Part shown: piece after piece, positions 1 to 8,176 of the stretch | Layout of the letters: every line of letters begins with the position of its first letter | Numbering within the stretch: the stretch's first letter is position 1 | Assembly (NCBI GenBank): GCA_958418815.1 | Contig: CATZGB010000032.1 | Span: 1 to 32,066, forward strand | Length of the DNA stretch: 32,066 bases | Reading direction: 5' to 3' | Origin: an uncultured Bacteroidales bacterium | GTDB taxonomy: Bacteria; Bacteroidota; Bacteroidia; Bacteroidales; Muribaculaceae | The notes under the pieces: model-generated | Told to the model about the DNA's origin: nothing | Databases searched by the model: none | Seen by the model: the letters and a program-made list of their open reading frames with translations, nothing else | Translations under genes and position numbers: made by a program

Positions 1-52
1 AAGTTCGCAACCAAAAACGCTTTGATAAAGTCGGCCTATTTCGGACGGATAC
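1..52. repeat. Left copy of 52-bp perfect inverted repeat bounding the window
   Basis: Bases 1-52 are the exact reverse complement of bases 32015-32066; identity stops at position 53. The repeat begins AAGTTCGCAACC and ends TTTCGGACGGATAC. No transposase or recombinase gene lies nearby. Because both copies sit exactly at the window ends and the interior holds housekeeping genes, a dispersed intergenic repeat at which an assembly contig broke is the likeliest explanation. Confidence 0.9.
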
Positions 53-106
53 GCTTCAATGCTGTATTAACGTGCGGTTTTGGGATTATTGGAGGCGGGC
101 GAACCT

Positions 107-156
107 AAAAAAAGGGAACAGCCTATGGCGTTGACGCCATAGGCTGTTTCTTTTTT
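107..156. terminator. Bidirectional intrinsic terminator after the ompA-like gene
   Basis: A perfect 14-bp stem (117-130 pairing with 135-148) with a TTGA loop is preceded by an A-run (107-113) and followed by a T-run (149-156). It therefore has a U-tract when read from either strand. It lies about 60 nt beyond the stop codon of the minus-strand OmpA-like gene and should end that transcript. It would also stop anything entering from the left. Confidence 0.88.
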
Positions 157-209
157 ATCTTGCCGTCACATGGCCCGAGGGCCAGTGACCGCTGTCATTC
201 GGGTGATGA

Positions 210-1388
210 TTACTTCACGTTGACAGTCATCTTGGCCATACGGTTCCAGTCGAGCTTGTTGAAGACTTCGGTTACACCGAGACCTTCGGCTGTGATGCTG
301 GATTCGGGAACACCGTTCTGAACGAGGGCCTTCTTGACAGCCTGAGCGCGACGCTCTGAAAGCTTCTGGTTGAAAGCCTTGGAACCATCCTTGGATGCGT
401 AACCCTGAACGAGGACGGTAGCGCCTGCGTTCTCCTTAACCTGAGCAGCGGTCATAGCGATTTCGGGCTGCTGGTTGGCCTGGATGTAAGAGGAGTTTAC
501 GTTGAAGAAGACGTAGCGGATGTTGTCAAGGTTCTTGATAACCTGCTGCACTTCTTTGGGACGACGGTTGCAAGCGTCGAGCTGAGCCTGGAGGTCGGCG
601 AGCTGGGCGAGCAGAGCCGCGTTGCTTGCGCCGCAAGCCTCGAGGTCGCCGCGGAGGGCGTTGATCTGGGCGTTGAGGGCATCGATCTCAGCCTGGTCGA
701 AGGGACGCACGAGAGCGAAGTGGTGGGTGCCGTTCGAGTTCTTGAAGTGGTAGGTGACACCAGCCTGGAGCTCGAAGTACATGTTGTTCACGTTGTAGTG
801 TGAATCGTAGCCGAGGTTGCTGAACTTGTCGGCAGCCACGTCGCCGTTCATGTTCCAGAGGAGGGCGGGCTTCAGAGAGATGGTCCAAGCCTTGGCCTCG
901 CCGAGGTTGAAGTTGAAGTTAAGACCAACCTTGGTGGCGAAAGAGTTGCCATCATCGATTCCGGTCGAGTGGGGATAGTAGGAGTGGAGCCATCCTGAAC
1001 CTGCCACAGCTTCGATTTCAAACACACGGGGTGCGCCGGTGTAGCTTGCGAAGAGGTTCATCAGGTTCACGGCGCCGAACACACCTACATACTGATGATC
1101 GAATGCGTTTGCAGACTTCACACCTGTCCAGGAGGAGGTGTTGACGCTCCACTCGCCTTCAACGCCGAGGCCGAAGGTCGGGGTGATCTGCTTGCGGAGT
1201 TCCGCGCCGACGATGCCACGGCCGGTCTTGAGGAAGTCCTCACCGGTGGCAGTCTTGGTGGCAAACACGCCGCCACCCTTGAGGGTGAACGACCAATTGT
1301 CTGAGAACTTGTTGCCTGCGTCTGTAACCTGAGCCTGCGAAGTGCAAACTCCCAGAGCGAGAGCAGCTAAAAGAATTGCCTTTTTCAT
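210..1388 (-). CDS. OmpA family outer-membrane protein (beta-barrel, coiled coil, OmpA-C)
   Basis: 392 residues. A signal peptide (residues 1-20, cleavage near SQAQ) is followed by a probable eight-stranded barrel (about 30-216). An Ala/Leu/Asp-rich linker (231-272) likely forms a coiled coil and carries two Cys residues (251, 273). An OmpA C-terminal peptidoglycan-binding domain occupies about 290-392, with the N...LS..RA signature at 340-348. The family links the outer membrane to the wall. The position of the usual peptidoglycan-binding Asp reads Ser332 (GYASKDG), while Arg347 is kept. The gene has its own promoter at 1418-1449 and a terminator at 107-156, so it is probably monocistronic and strongly expressed. 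It lies downstream of the T9SS operon but is not obviously part of it; a PorE-like role is possible but unsupported, since there is no lipobox. Confidence 0.9.
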   Translation of the reverse strand: MKKAILLAALALGVCTSQAQVTDAGNKFSDNWSFTLKGGGVFATKTATGEDFLKTGRGIVGAELRKQITPTFGLGVEGEWSVNTSSWTGVKSANAFDHQYVGVFGAVNLMNLFASYTGAPRVFEIEAVAGSGWLHSYYPHSTGIDDGNSFATKVGLNFNFNLGEAKAWTISLKPALLWNMNGDVAADKFSNLGYDSHYNVNNMYFELQAGVTYHFKNSNGTHHFALVRPFDQAEIDALNAQINALRGDLEACGASNAALLAQLADLQAQLDACNRRPKEVQQVIKNLDNIRYVFFNVNSSYIQANQQPEIAMTAAQVKENAGATVLVQGYASKDGSKAFNQKLSERRAQAVKKALVQNGVPESSITAEGLGVTEVFNKLDWNRMAKMTVNVK

Positions 1389-1417
1389 AAGAGATGTTTC
1401 TTGTTGTATGCTGGCCG

Positions 1418-1449
1418 CAAAGTTAAAAAGAAATTAACACTTTTCAAAA
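1418..1449 (-). promoter_or_regulatory. Bacteroidota sigma-ABfr promoter of the ompA-like gene
   Basis: On the minus strand, a -7 box TAACTTTG (1418-1425) matches TAnnTTTG. It lies exactly 19 nt downstream of a TTTTG -33 element (1445-1449). The predicted transcript start is about 20-25 nt before the ATG at 1388, giving a short A-rich leader without a Shine-Dalgarno, as is usual in this phylum. Confidence 0.82.
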
Positions 1450-1655
1450 TATTTCTAAGCTTTTTTTGTGATTATCAGCGTTTATCGGCTTTCAGCACCT
1501 GTGATTGGGCTGTGGCCAAACTGTCATAACCATTATTCAGGCTTATCAACACTTTTTAAACAAAGGTCGTGCTGACAAAGTTTAGAATCCGGTCATAATT
1601 TTTAACTTCATGGCATTTTTTCCGTAGGGCAATCCTTCGTAAAGACAATATAAAC
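1450..1655. other. Intergenic stretch with no recognised feature
   Basis: Between the OmpA-like promoter and the 3' end of the T9SS operon I see AT-rich sequence with no convincing gene, RNA or repeat. Short open frames on the minus strand here run in from the gldN frame and lack a credible start. Confidence 0.5.
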
Positions 1656-1661
1656 GGCCCC

Positions 1662-1706
1662 AAAAACGGCAGCCCGCATCGGCTGCTGGAGACAGCTGAC
1701 GCGGGC
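1662..1706 (-). terminator. Possible terminator of the T9SS operon after gldN
   Basis: Read on the minus strand, GCCCGC (1701-1706) pairs with GCGGGC (1672-1677) around a 23-nt loop. TGCCG and a five-U run (1662-1666) follow. It lies about 40 nt beyond the gldN stop codon. The short stem and long loop make it moderate rather than strong. Confidence 0.45.
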
Positions 1707-1747
1707 AGGCGGAATATTTTGGGCATCCACCAGGGGGACGCGGTGGC

Positions 1748-2938
1748 TCATTTGCGGCGGCGCACCGACTTGGTGGCCGACGACGAAGATTTCGGGGCGG
1801 CCTTTGGCTTGGATGCTTTCTTCTTGGGTTTTGCCTTGGACGATGATGTCGCTTTTGACCTCGAACGCGAAGAGCGTGTGGAGCGCACCTCTTTTTTCGG
1901 GGTCTCCTCATCTGCCTCTGCGTCGCCGTCACGGGAAGCGATGGCGGCTTCCTCATCCTTTGCGGCAGCGGCAGCCTCCTCGGCGGCTTCACGGGCCTCA
2001 CGGGCGGCAATCACCTCCTCACGGGAGGGTACCCAGAGTTTCTTGTCAAACTGCTCCAGACGGTTCTGGATGCTGTCTTGGGCGCGCTGCCTGTCATCGG
2101 GGTCGGGATAGAGCTGCATCATCGACTTGTTGGCGAGGTTGCGGGTCTTGTAAATGTCCCCGTCATACATGTTGCGCGAGAAATAGTCGGCGTAGGTGTA
2201 TTTCGGCAGGTTATTGTCATCGTCGACGAAGATGTATTGCTGCGTGAGATATGGACGCAGGTTGTCCATCTTCACCCAGAACATCGGGTAGCGCACGGCC
2301 TCGCCGCCGAAGTCGTCCGAGCGGTGGAGCACGGGGCAGATGGCCTCGACAATGCGGCGGGTCTTGTTGGTGCGTGAGTCAAACTCCCACTTCTCCAGTA
2401 CGAAATAAGACAGCACCTCATTGGCCGGGACATCGGCCTCCTCTATCAGGTATTTCGGATTCTTCTCGCTGGAGCCTTTGGCCGGAGAATAAAGCACGTG
2501 GAAGCGGTCGAGCATATCGGACACCTTCACCTTGTACTGGTCGGTGAAGATTTCCTTGCCGTCGAGGTATTCATAGACCGGCATACGGTTGTCTGCCACC
2601 AGACGCATTATGATCCGGAACAGATTCTCCTGGCCGTCGACCACCTCCTCGGGATAATACAAGGGGGTGTTCTTGGGGTTGTCAAGCTTGAGGTCGCGGT
2701 AGATGACCCGCATCCACATCTTGTCGGCATCGGAAGTCTCCTGGGTGGTGAAGCGCTGCTGCATGCGTTCGGTCACACCCGGACTGGCTTCCTGCTGCTT
2801 GTCGCGCGAGCGGTCGGCACCCCCGCGACGGACTATCGAGGAGCTCGACGAGCCCCCGTCGGTGGTCTGGGCGGAGACCTGGGTCATTGCCGCGAACATA
2901 GCGACGGCGGCCAGGGTATATCTTGCAAATGCTTTCAT
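1748..2938 (-). CDS. gldN: T9SS ring protein GldN/PorN
   Basis: 396 residues with a signal peptide (cleavage near VSAQ, residue 24). The body (about 60-300) is GldN-like, with blocks such as MWMRVIYRDLKLDN, NTPLYYPEE, AICPVLHRSDDF and YADYFSRNMYDGDIY. In characterised T9SS, GldN/PorN is periplasmic and forms the ring with the lipoprotein GldK/PorK under the outer membrane. This is the last gene of the operon, 31 nt after gldM. The C-terminus is odd: from residue 306 there is an Ala/Glu/Asp-rich helix-like stretch, and from 346 a Lys/Arg/Ser/Pro low-complexity basic tail ending SVRRRK. The basic tail may contact lipopolysaccharide or peptidoglycan (inference). Confidence 0.92.
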   Translation of the reverse strand: MKAFARYTLAAVAMFAAMTQVSAQTTDGGSSSSSIVRRGGADRSRDKQQEASPGVTERMQQRFTTQETSDADKMWMRVIYRDLKLDNPKNTPLYYPEEVVDGQENLFRIIMRLVADNRMPVYEYLDGKEIFTDQYKVKVSDMLDRFHVLYSPAKGSSEKNPKYLIEEADVPANEVLSYFVLEKWEFDSRTNKTRRIVEAICPVLHRSDDFGGEAVRYPMFWVKMDNLRPYLTQQYIFVDDDNNLPKYTYADYFSRNMYDGDIYKTRNLANKSMMQLYPDPDDRQRAQDSIQNRLEQFDKKLWVPSREEVIAAREAREAAEEAAAAAKDEEAAIASRDGDAEADEETPKKEVRSTRSSRSRSKATSSSKAKPKKKASKPKAAPKSSSSATKSVRRRK

Positions 2939-2969
2939 ATTCAGAGGGTATGTCTTGTTCTTTACCTTT

Positions 2970-4538
2970 TCAGTTTACGATTACCTCTATCGGGGCGAGA
3001 TCTCGGGTGATGCCGTCGGGACCGACCGCCTTCACCCTTGAGATGTAGAACCGCTTGCCTCGGCTGAGACGTCGGAAAGAGTCTTTCTGACGCTGCGAGA
3101 ACTGGTCGCCCTGCGACACCTCGGGGATGGCGTTGCCCATCGAGTCGAAGAACACCGTCTCGAAGCTCAGCACCTTGAACTGGATGTTGAGCAGGTCGTC
3201 GTCGATGGCGGCCTCGATGCCGGGGGCGTTGAGCAGGAAGGCCTTTGACAGGCCACGGCCTCCCCCTTTGTAATGGCTGCTGTTGCCGTTGGCATCCTTG
3301 TAAGCGATATAGGGGGAAGGATCAGGCAGTTTGCGGACACGGAATTTGGTGGAGGCCACAGTCATCTGACGGCCATCCATCTCGGCGTTCACAGTCACGG
3401 TTGCCTCCTCGCCGACCTTTGACGGACGCGCCACCCAGTGGTCGCCGCTTTTGGTCAGGGAGCCGTTGGTCATCGTGGCCGACACCCCGCTCATCGCCAC
3501 GCCGGGCACTGAAATCGAAATCGGGTTGTCGATGCCGGCATACAGCACATTCATCATTGTCGCCGACACGGTGGCGGTGGGCTCTATGACGGTGTAGCTC
3601 GACTGGAAGGGATGGCGGCTGACAGAGCCGTCGGCACGTGGAACCTCAAGGTAACCTTTGTAATCGAATGTGCCGGTCGCGCCAGGAGAAATCTCATAAA
3701 GACCCCGGTCATTGCCGAGCTTGTTGCCGTTGACATACACCACGGGGCGCGCGGTGGTGTCGACGGCGGCGAGGACGATGTTGGCCGAATATTTGCCGCC
3801 GCGCATCACGAAGCGGCTCTGTGGGATGACGAAAGCGTTAAGCTCGTTGACCCTGACATCGCCCGCGTCGACATTCTCGAGGAGCGCCTGGAGGGCCTCA
3901 CCCTCGGCATATTTCACGTCATTCTGAAGCTTGGTGAGCAGGGTGACGGCTGCCACCACAGGCTGGTTGTTGAATTTCGACTCCTCCCAGGTCTGGCGGC
4001 CGAGGGTGCCACGGCTCAACACATCATCGGTGGAGAGGGCCGTGAGGATGTTTTCACGCTTCACCGAGTCGGTCATCAACGACGCGATATACTCGCGGTA
4101 GCCTTCGATGGTGTTGCGCAGATGCTGACCCTGGGGGCGCGATCCGGAGAGCATCACAATCGACGCGGCCTCCAGGTTGTCGCGGTTCTGTATATCGTCA
4201 ACAGAGCCATCCTTGCCGTCGGCCTCCCTGACAATCATCTCCTTCAGGGAGTCAATCTTGAGGTACACGCCGTCTGTGACGCGGCGCACCTCCTGGGCCT
4301 TGTCATACCACACCTGTCCCTTGTCGGGATTCTGCTGGGCGAAAGCCTGCAGAGAGTGGAGGATCGCGGCGTTGCGCTGCTCCACGTTGCTGTTGGTTCT
4401 CTTCAAGCCCTCCTCGACCTGGGTGAAACCGTTGAGCACATCGCTCGACACGTTCAGAGCCAGCATTGCGGTCAGGACGATGTACATCAGGTTGATCATC
4501 TTCTGACGCGGAGTGAGCTTGTTGTTACTGGTACCCAA
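2970..4538 (-). CDS. gldM: T9SS motor subunit GldM/PorM
   Basis: 522 residues. The N-terminus has the family hallmark (KLTPRQKMINLMYIVLTAM) with a single transmembrane helix at about 15-33. A helical periplasmic region (about 40-220) and three or four Ig-like beta domains follow, ending at a family-typical IEVIVN. GldM forms a dimeric shaft that spans the periplasm. With GldL it forms the proton-driven motor of type IX secretion and, in gliding species, of motility; its C-terminal domains contact the GldK/GldN ring. Length is normal for the family. It lies 52 nt after gldL. No gliding adhesin genes are visible, so a secretion role is the safer call. Confidence 0.95.
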   Translation of the reverse strand: MGTSNNKLTPRQKMINLMYIVLTAMLALNVSSDVLNGFTQVEEGLKRTNSNVEQRNAAILHSLQAFAQQNPDKGQVWYDKAQEVRRVTDGVYLKIDSLKEMIVREADGKDGSVDDIQNRDNLEAASIVMLSGSRPQGQHLRNTIEGYREYIASLMTDSVKRENILTALSTDDVLSRGTLGRQTWEESKFNNQPVVAAVTLLTKLQNDVKYAEGEALQALLENVDAGDVRVNELNAFVIPQSRFVMRGGKYSANIVLAAVDTTARPVVYVNGNKLGNDRGLYEISPGATGTFDYKGYLEVPRADGSVSRHPFQSSYTVIEPTATVSATMMNVLYAGIDNPISISVPGVAMSGVSATMTNGSLTKSGDHWVARPSKVGEEATVTVNAEMDGRQMTVASTKFRVRKLPDPSPYIAYKDANGNSSHYKGGGRGLSKAFLLNAPGIEAAIDDDLLNIQFKVLSFETVFFDSMGNAIPEVSQGDQFSQRQKDSFRRLSRGKRFYISRVKAVGPDGITRDLAPIEVIVN

Positions 4539-4590
4539 TGGTTAAGCTTTTATAAGGTTAAAGATCTGTCTTTTCTGTCATGTCGCCGCA

Positions 4591-5598
4591 TCAGGCCTGC
4601 GGGGCGGACGGACGGCGCTGCGTGCCCTGATACTGCGGGGGCACAGGCTGGGCCTCATCCTGTGGGGCCGCAGGCTCCGGAGCGACAGTGGCCGGCTGCT
4701 GGGCCACGCCCTGCTGGGCGGCCGCGGCAGCAGCCAGAGGATTGGCGGCGTACATGTTGATGGTCATGGCGTTGATCATCTTCTCATACACGGAGTTGAG
4801 CTGGTGCATGTAGAGGGCCATCTTCTCTGTCTCCTCGCAATAACGAGCGCTCTGCGACGAGCTGCGCTCATACATGTCACGTATCTCCTTGATGCCGGCG
4901 TTGACGCGGTCTATGGCGTCGAGCTGCGAGCTGACACTCTTGAGCTGAATCTCGTAGATGGTGTTGAGGCCCTGGATGTTGCGGTTGAGGCCCTGCATCT
5001 GCTCGACATATCCGGTCGACGAACGGGTGATGTTCTCCGAGTTCTCGGTTATGGCGCGGTAAGACTCCAGCAGGACATCGCTGACGGTGTTGAGCGAGCG
5101 GGTGGTCTCCTGGAGATGGCGCAGCTCCTCTGCCATGGCCGAAACCTGGTCGAGGTAGGTCTGCGTGGCCGACACCATCGAGCTGACAACCTCGGCGGGG
5201 GTGGAGTCGGAGGAGAGAACCGGGGCCTGCACGGGGCCAGACTGCGCGTGGCCACCCTGCACAGCCGCGCTGTTCACGCTGCCGTTTATCACGACTCCTG
5301 AGCCTCCTTTGAAATCAGGACGGTCTTCGGGGTCGCCGGTCTCGAACACGGGGAAGACTTTCTCCCATTTGTAATCGCGCGGGGGACGGTCGAAGGCGGT
5401 GAGAGTGAACATCAGCACCTCAGTGCCCATGCCGAGCGACAGCAGGAAGTTGCCGCCGGGGAGGTGGAGAATCTTGAAGAGCGCGCCCCAGATCACGATG
5501 GCCGCACCGATCGAGTATGCGAAATTGAAGAAACGCTGCCCTTTCTCCGAGGATATCCAGGCCGAGAGGCCGCGTTTGTATTGCTTGTATTTTCCCAT
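4591..5598 (-). CDS. gldL: T9SS motor subunit GldL/PorL
   Basis: 335 residues. Two transmembrane helices (about 25-43 and 50-67) carry the conserved GAALFKILHLPGGNFLLSLGM type of segment, here GALFKILHLPGGN. GldL houses the proton channel of the motor with GldM. A cytosolic coiled-coil region (about 130-270) follows, and the last about 50 residues are Gln/Pro/Ala-rich (AQQGVAQQPATVAPEPAAP). It is placed between gldK and gldM as in other Bacteroidota. The start MGKYKQYKRG is the family-typical start. The low-complexity tail is probably species-specific. Confidence 0.95.
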   Translation of the reverse strand: MGKYKQYKRGLSAWISSEKGQRFFNFAYSIGAAIVIWGALFKILHLPGGNFLLSLGMGTEVLMFTLTAFDRPPRDYKWEKVFPVFETGDPEDRPDFKGGSGVVINGSVNSAAVQGGHAQSGPVQAPVLSSDSTPAEVVSSMVSATQTYLDQVSAMAEELRHLQETTRSLNTVSDVLLESYRAITENSENITRSSTGYVEQMQGLNRNIQGLNTIYEIQLKSVSSQLDAIDRVNAGIKEIRDMYERSSSQSARYCEETEKMALYMHQLNSVYEKMINAMTINMYAANPLAAAAAAQQGVAQQPATVAPEPAAPQDEAQPVPPQYQGTQRRPSAPQA

Positions 5599-5662
5599 TG
5601 ATTCAGTTCTGAGAAATATGGATGGTGGCTTTTGTCTAATACTATCTTGAGGGGGGACGAAA

Positions 5663-7108
5663 TCACTTGCCCGCCTTCTGCCCCTTGGCGAATCCTATCT
5701 GGGAGCGCACGCAACGGAAACCGATGTAAGAGCGCTGCTCATTCTGGAACTCCCACATGCGGATGTCGCTGCGGATGTTGTGGGCGACATCCTTCCAGGA
5801 ACCGCCGCGCACAATCTTGCGTTTCATCCGGTAGGGGTCCTCGACAGCCGCGTCATAGCGGTATTCGGGATTGAGGTCGGAGGTCAAGTCCTGGACGGTC
5901 TCGACAAACGCCGTGGAGGTCCACTCGCTGACATTTCCGGCCATGTCATAGAGGCCGAAATCATTCGGCGAGTATGTGCCGACACGCGAGGTGATGAGAT
6001 GGCCGTCCTTGACATAATTGCCGTCGTTGGGCTTGAAGTTGGCATAGAAGCAGCCTTTGTCCTCGCTCATGGTCAGGTCTCCCTCCCAGGGATACATGTT
6101 GTCATTCTCCCCGGCGCGGGCGGCAAACTCCCATTCAGCCTCGGTCGGGAGGCGGTAAGGCTCGATGTAGACCCCTTCCTTGCCGAGCGAACGCTTGAGG
6201 AAGTCGGTGCGCCAGTTGCAGAAAGCGTTGGCCTGCTCCCAGCTGACACCCACCACGGGATATTCGCTGTAGCCTCCGTGGCTGAAATACATGCGGACGT
6301 AAGGCTCGTTGTAGGCGTTCTCGAAGTCATTGACCCAGCAAGTGGTGTCGGGATAGACATTCACTATGTAGGTGTTGAGGAAGTCATAGTCGCCGGTGAG
6401 GCCGCGGGAGATGGTCTGGCGCACGATTTCCCCCTCGTCGTTGACATAGGCGGTATCTTTCGAGATCTGGGGGATGTCGGTCGGGGTCGCCAGGTCGGTG
6501 TTGTAGACCCTTTTGCGGGGGTCGAGACGGTTGCGTCGCTTGGCAGCCTCTGTGTGGTTGAAGACCTCGTAGCGGTAGTTGAGCTGCTCGGGGTCAAGCT
6601 CGCGTGCCCCGGTTATGGGGTTGGTGCGGTAGACACTCTCGATGGCCCTGAGGGCATCCTCGTCGGGGTTGCGCCAGGGAATCGGCTTCGACCAGTTGAG
6701 ATGGGGGGTGATGGGGTTGCCCTGCTTGTCCTCCTCGATCTTGTAAGCCTCGTTGCCTCCGTAAGCCGGGTCGGCGAGACGCTCGCGGATGATTGAGTCA
6801 CGCACCCAGAAGACAAACTGTTTGTATTTGGAGTTGGTCACCTCGGTCTCATCCATCCAGAAGGCGTCGACCGACATGCCTTTAGTGTCGGCGGCGAGGT
6901 TCCAGGCGCTGTCGGCCTTGGCCGGCCCCATGTCCATGGAGCCACGGCTCACCAGCACCATACCGTAGGGGGTTGGCTCACCCCAGGAAGTACCTCCCAC
7001 TCCGGTCACTTCGCCGCCGGCGGAGCCACCGCGGCGCCCGGAGGCGCAGCTCGCGGCTGTCAGCAGCAGCAACAGGGCGGGAAGGAGGTATAACGAAAGC
7101 TTCTTCAT
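5663..7108 (-). CDS. gldK: T9SS ring lipoprotein GldK/PorK
   Basis: 481 residues. It has a lipoprotein signal with Cys21 (TAASC) and then a formylglycine-generating-enzyme-like (FGE-sulfatase/C-type-lectin) fold, with motifs FWMDETEVTN, VVGVSWEQANAFCNWR, YRLPTEAEWEFAAR, GLYDMAGNVSEWT and RGGSWKD, ending YIGFRCVR. In T9SS the fold is structural: GldK/PorK lines the periplasmic face of the outer membrane and forms the large ring with GldN/PorN. A family-typical insertion (about 130-270) interrupts the fold. It lies 57 nt after porP and 64 nt before gldL, in the canonical order. Confidence 0.95.
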   Translation of the reverse strand: MKKLSLYLLPALLLLLTAASCASGRRGGSAGGEVTGVGGTSWGEPTPYGMVLVSRGSMDMGPAKADSAWNLAADTKGMSVDAFWMDETEVTNSKYKQFVFWVRDSIIRERLADPAYGGNEAYKIEEDKQGNPITPHLNWSKPIPWRNPDEDALRAIESVYRTNPITGARELDPEQLNYRYEVFNHTEAAKRRNRLDPRKRVYNTDLATPTDIPQISKDTAYVNDEGEIVRQTISRGLTGDYDFLNTYIVNVYPDTTCWVNDFENAYNEPYVRMYFSHGGYSEYPVVGVSWEQANAFCNWRTDFLKRSLGKEGVYIEPYRLPTEAEWEFAARAGENDNMYPWEGDLTMSEDKGCFYANFKPNDGNYVKDGHLITSRVGTYSPNDFGLYDMAGNVSEWTSTAFVETVQDLTSDLNPEYRYDAAVEDPYRMKRKIVRGGSWKDVAHNIRSDIRMWEFQNEQRSYIGFRCVRSQIGFAKGQKAGK

Positions 7109-7165
7109 ATTTCTGAGTAGTTGTGGTCTTTGTTATGGCATCCAGGCCGTCGGGGCCCAGTGGTC

Positions 7166-8176
7166 TCACATGATGCGGACGCTGCGGTGGCGGTTTCGGT
7201 TTTTCTCCGAGAAGTCGAGTTTCAGGCTGTAGCCCGCGAAAATCTCGAAGCTGCCCGAGGAGGCGCGGGCAATGGCCGATGTCGGATAATCATAGCTGAA
7301 CCCTATGTAGAATCCCTTCAGCTCGGCCGAAATGATGGCGTAGACGGCGTCTTTCCAGCGGTAGCCCACTCCCAAGGAGAGGAATCTGTTGTAACGGCCG
7401 CGCAATGTAGCCTCCCAGGTGGTGAAGGTGAAATCGGTCTTGACCAACGCAGACGGCATCACTTCAAATAACGTGTTTTTCACCTTAATATTGCTTCCGG
7501 CCATGAAATATAAGGTTCGTCCAATCTGGAACTCGTAGTTTTTCTCTTCGGAGTTTTCCCCGGAGTCGGCGTTGAGGCTCACCGCCGGGGCGTTGAGGTG
7601 GGTGCCGGAGACCCCGAGCCAGAATTTGGGATGGGAGTAGAAGACACCCGCGCTCACGTCAAAGGCGTTGCCGCGTATGTCTTGCTTGGGAATCGCGTCG
7701 TCGTTGGGCTGGTGGAAGTCATCCTGGTCGGGGATGTAGACCTCTGTGCCTTTGAATGACTGGTCGACAAATCCAAACTGCGCGCCAATCGAGAGCGTGC
7801 CTTTGAAAAGCTTTTGCTTGTAAGCCACCTGCGCCCCGAGGTTGAGGTTCTTGTAGAGGCCCATCGACTCCTGCTGCATCACCAGGCCGACACCGAAGCG
7901 TTTCTTGAACAGCATGAACGGCATGTCGGCGGCGACGACAAAGGTCTTCGGTGCGCCCTGGATTCCGACCCATTGGAGCCTGGCTCCGCCTCGTATCTTC
8001 AGCAGGTCGGTGGTCCCGACCGCCGCGGCGTTGTAATAGTTGGGAACCTCGAAATATTGCGAGAACTGCGCGTCTGACTGGGCGCGGGCCGGCAACGCCC
8101 CCATGAGGAAGCATCCCCAAAGCAGCAGCGGAATCAGCAGGTTGTCAGCGCTTAACCGTCTTTTCATAATTTTCAT
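7166..8176 (-). CDS. porP: PorP/SprF family T9SS outer-membrane protein
   Basis: 336 residues. A signal peptide (to about residue 33, PARAQS) is followed by QFSQYFEVPNYYNAAAVG, the family signature of PorP/SprF (usually QFSQYM...YNPA). The rest reads as a 14-16-strand beta-barrel with alternating hydrophobic strands and a C-terminal strand. PorP-type proteins anchor T9SS components or substrates at the outer membrane; SprF acts for the SprB adhesin. The ATG overlaps the stop codon of the preceding porT gene in an ATGA arrangement, suggesting translational coupling. A second in-frame ATG three codons in (MKRRL) could be the true start. Confidence 0.92.
   Translation of the reverse strand: MKIMKRRLSADNLLIPLLLWGCFLMGALPARAQSDAQFSQYFEVPNYYNAAAVGTTDLLKIRGGARLQWVGIQGAPKTFVVAADMPFMLFKKRFGVGLVMQQESMGLYKNLNLGAQVAYKQKLFKGTLSIGAQFGFVDQSFKGTEVYIPDQDDFHQPNDDAIPKQDIRGNAFDVSAGVFYSHPKFWLGVSGTHLNAPAVSLNADSGENSEEKNYEFQIGRTLYFMAGSNIKVKNTLFEVMPSALVKTDFTFTTWEATLRGRYNRFLSLGVGYRWKDAVYAIISAELKGFYIGFSYDYPTSAIARASSGSFEIFAGYSLKLDFSEKNRNRHRSVRIM

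Noticed and set aside
3612..4760. Plus-strand open frame antisense to gldM and gldL
   Set aside because: It runs antisense to two well-supported genes and reads as the reverse complement of their codons, without recognisable domains.
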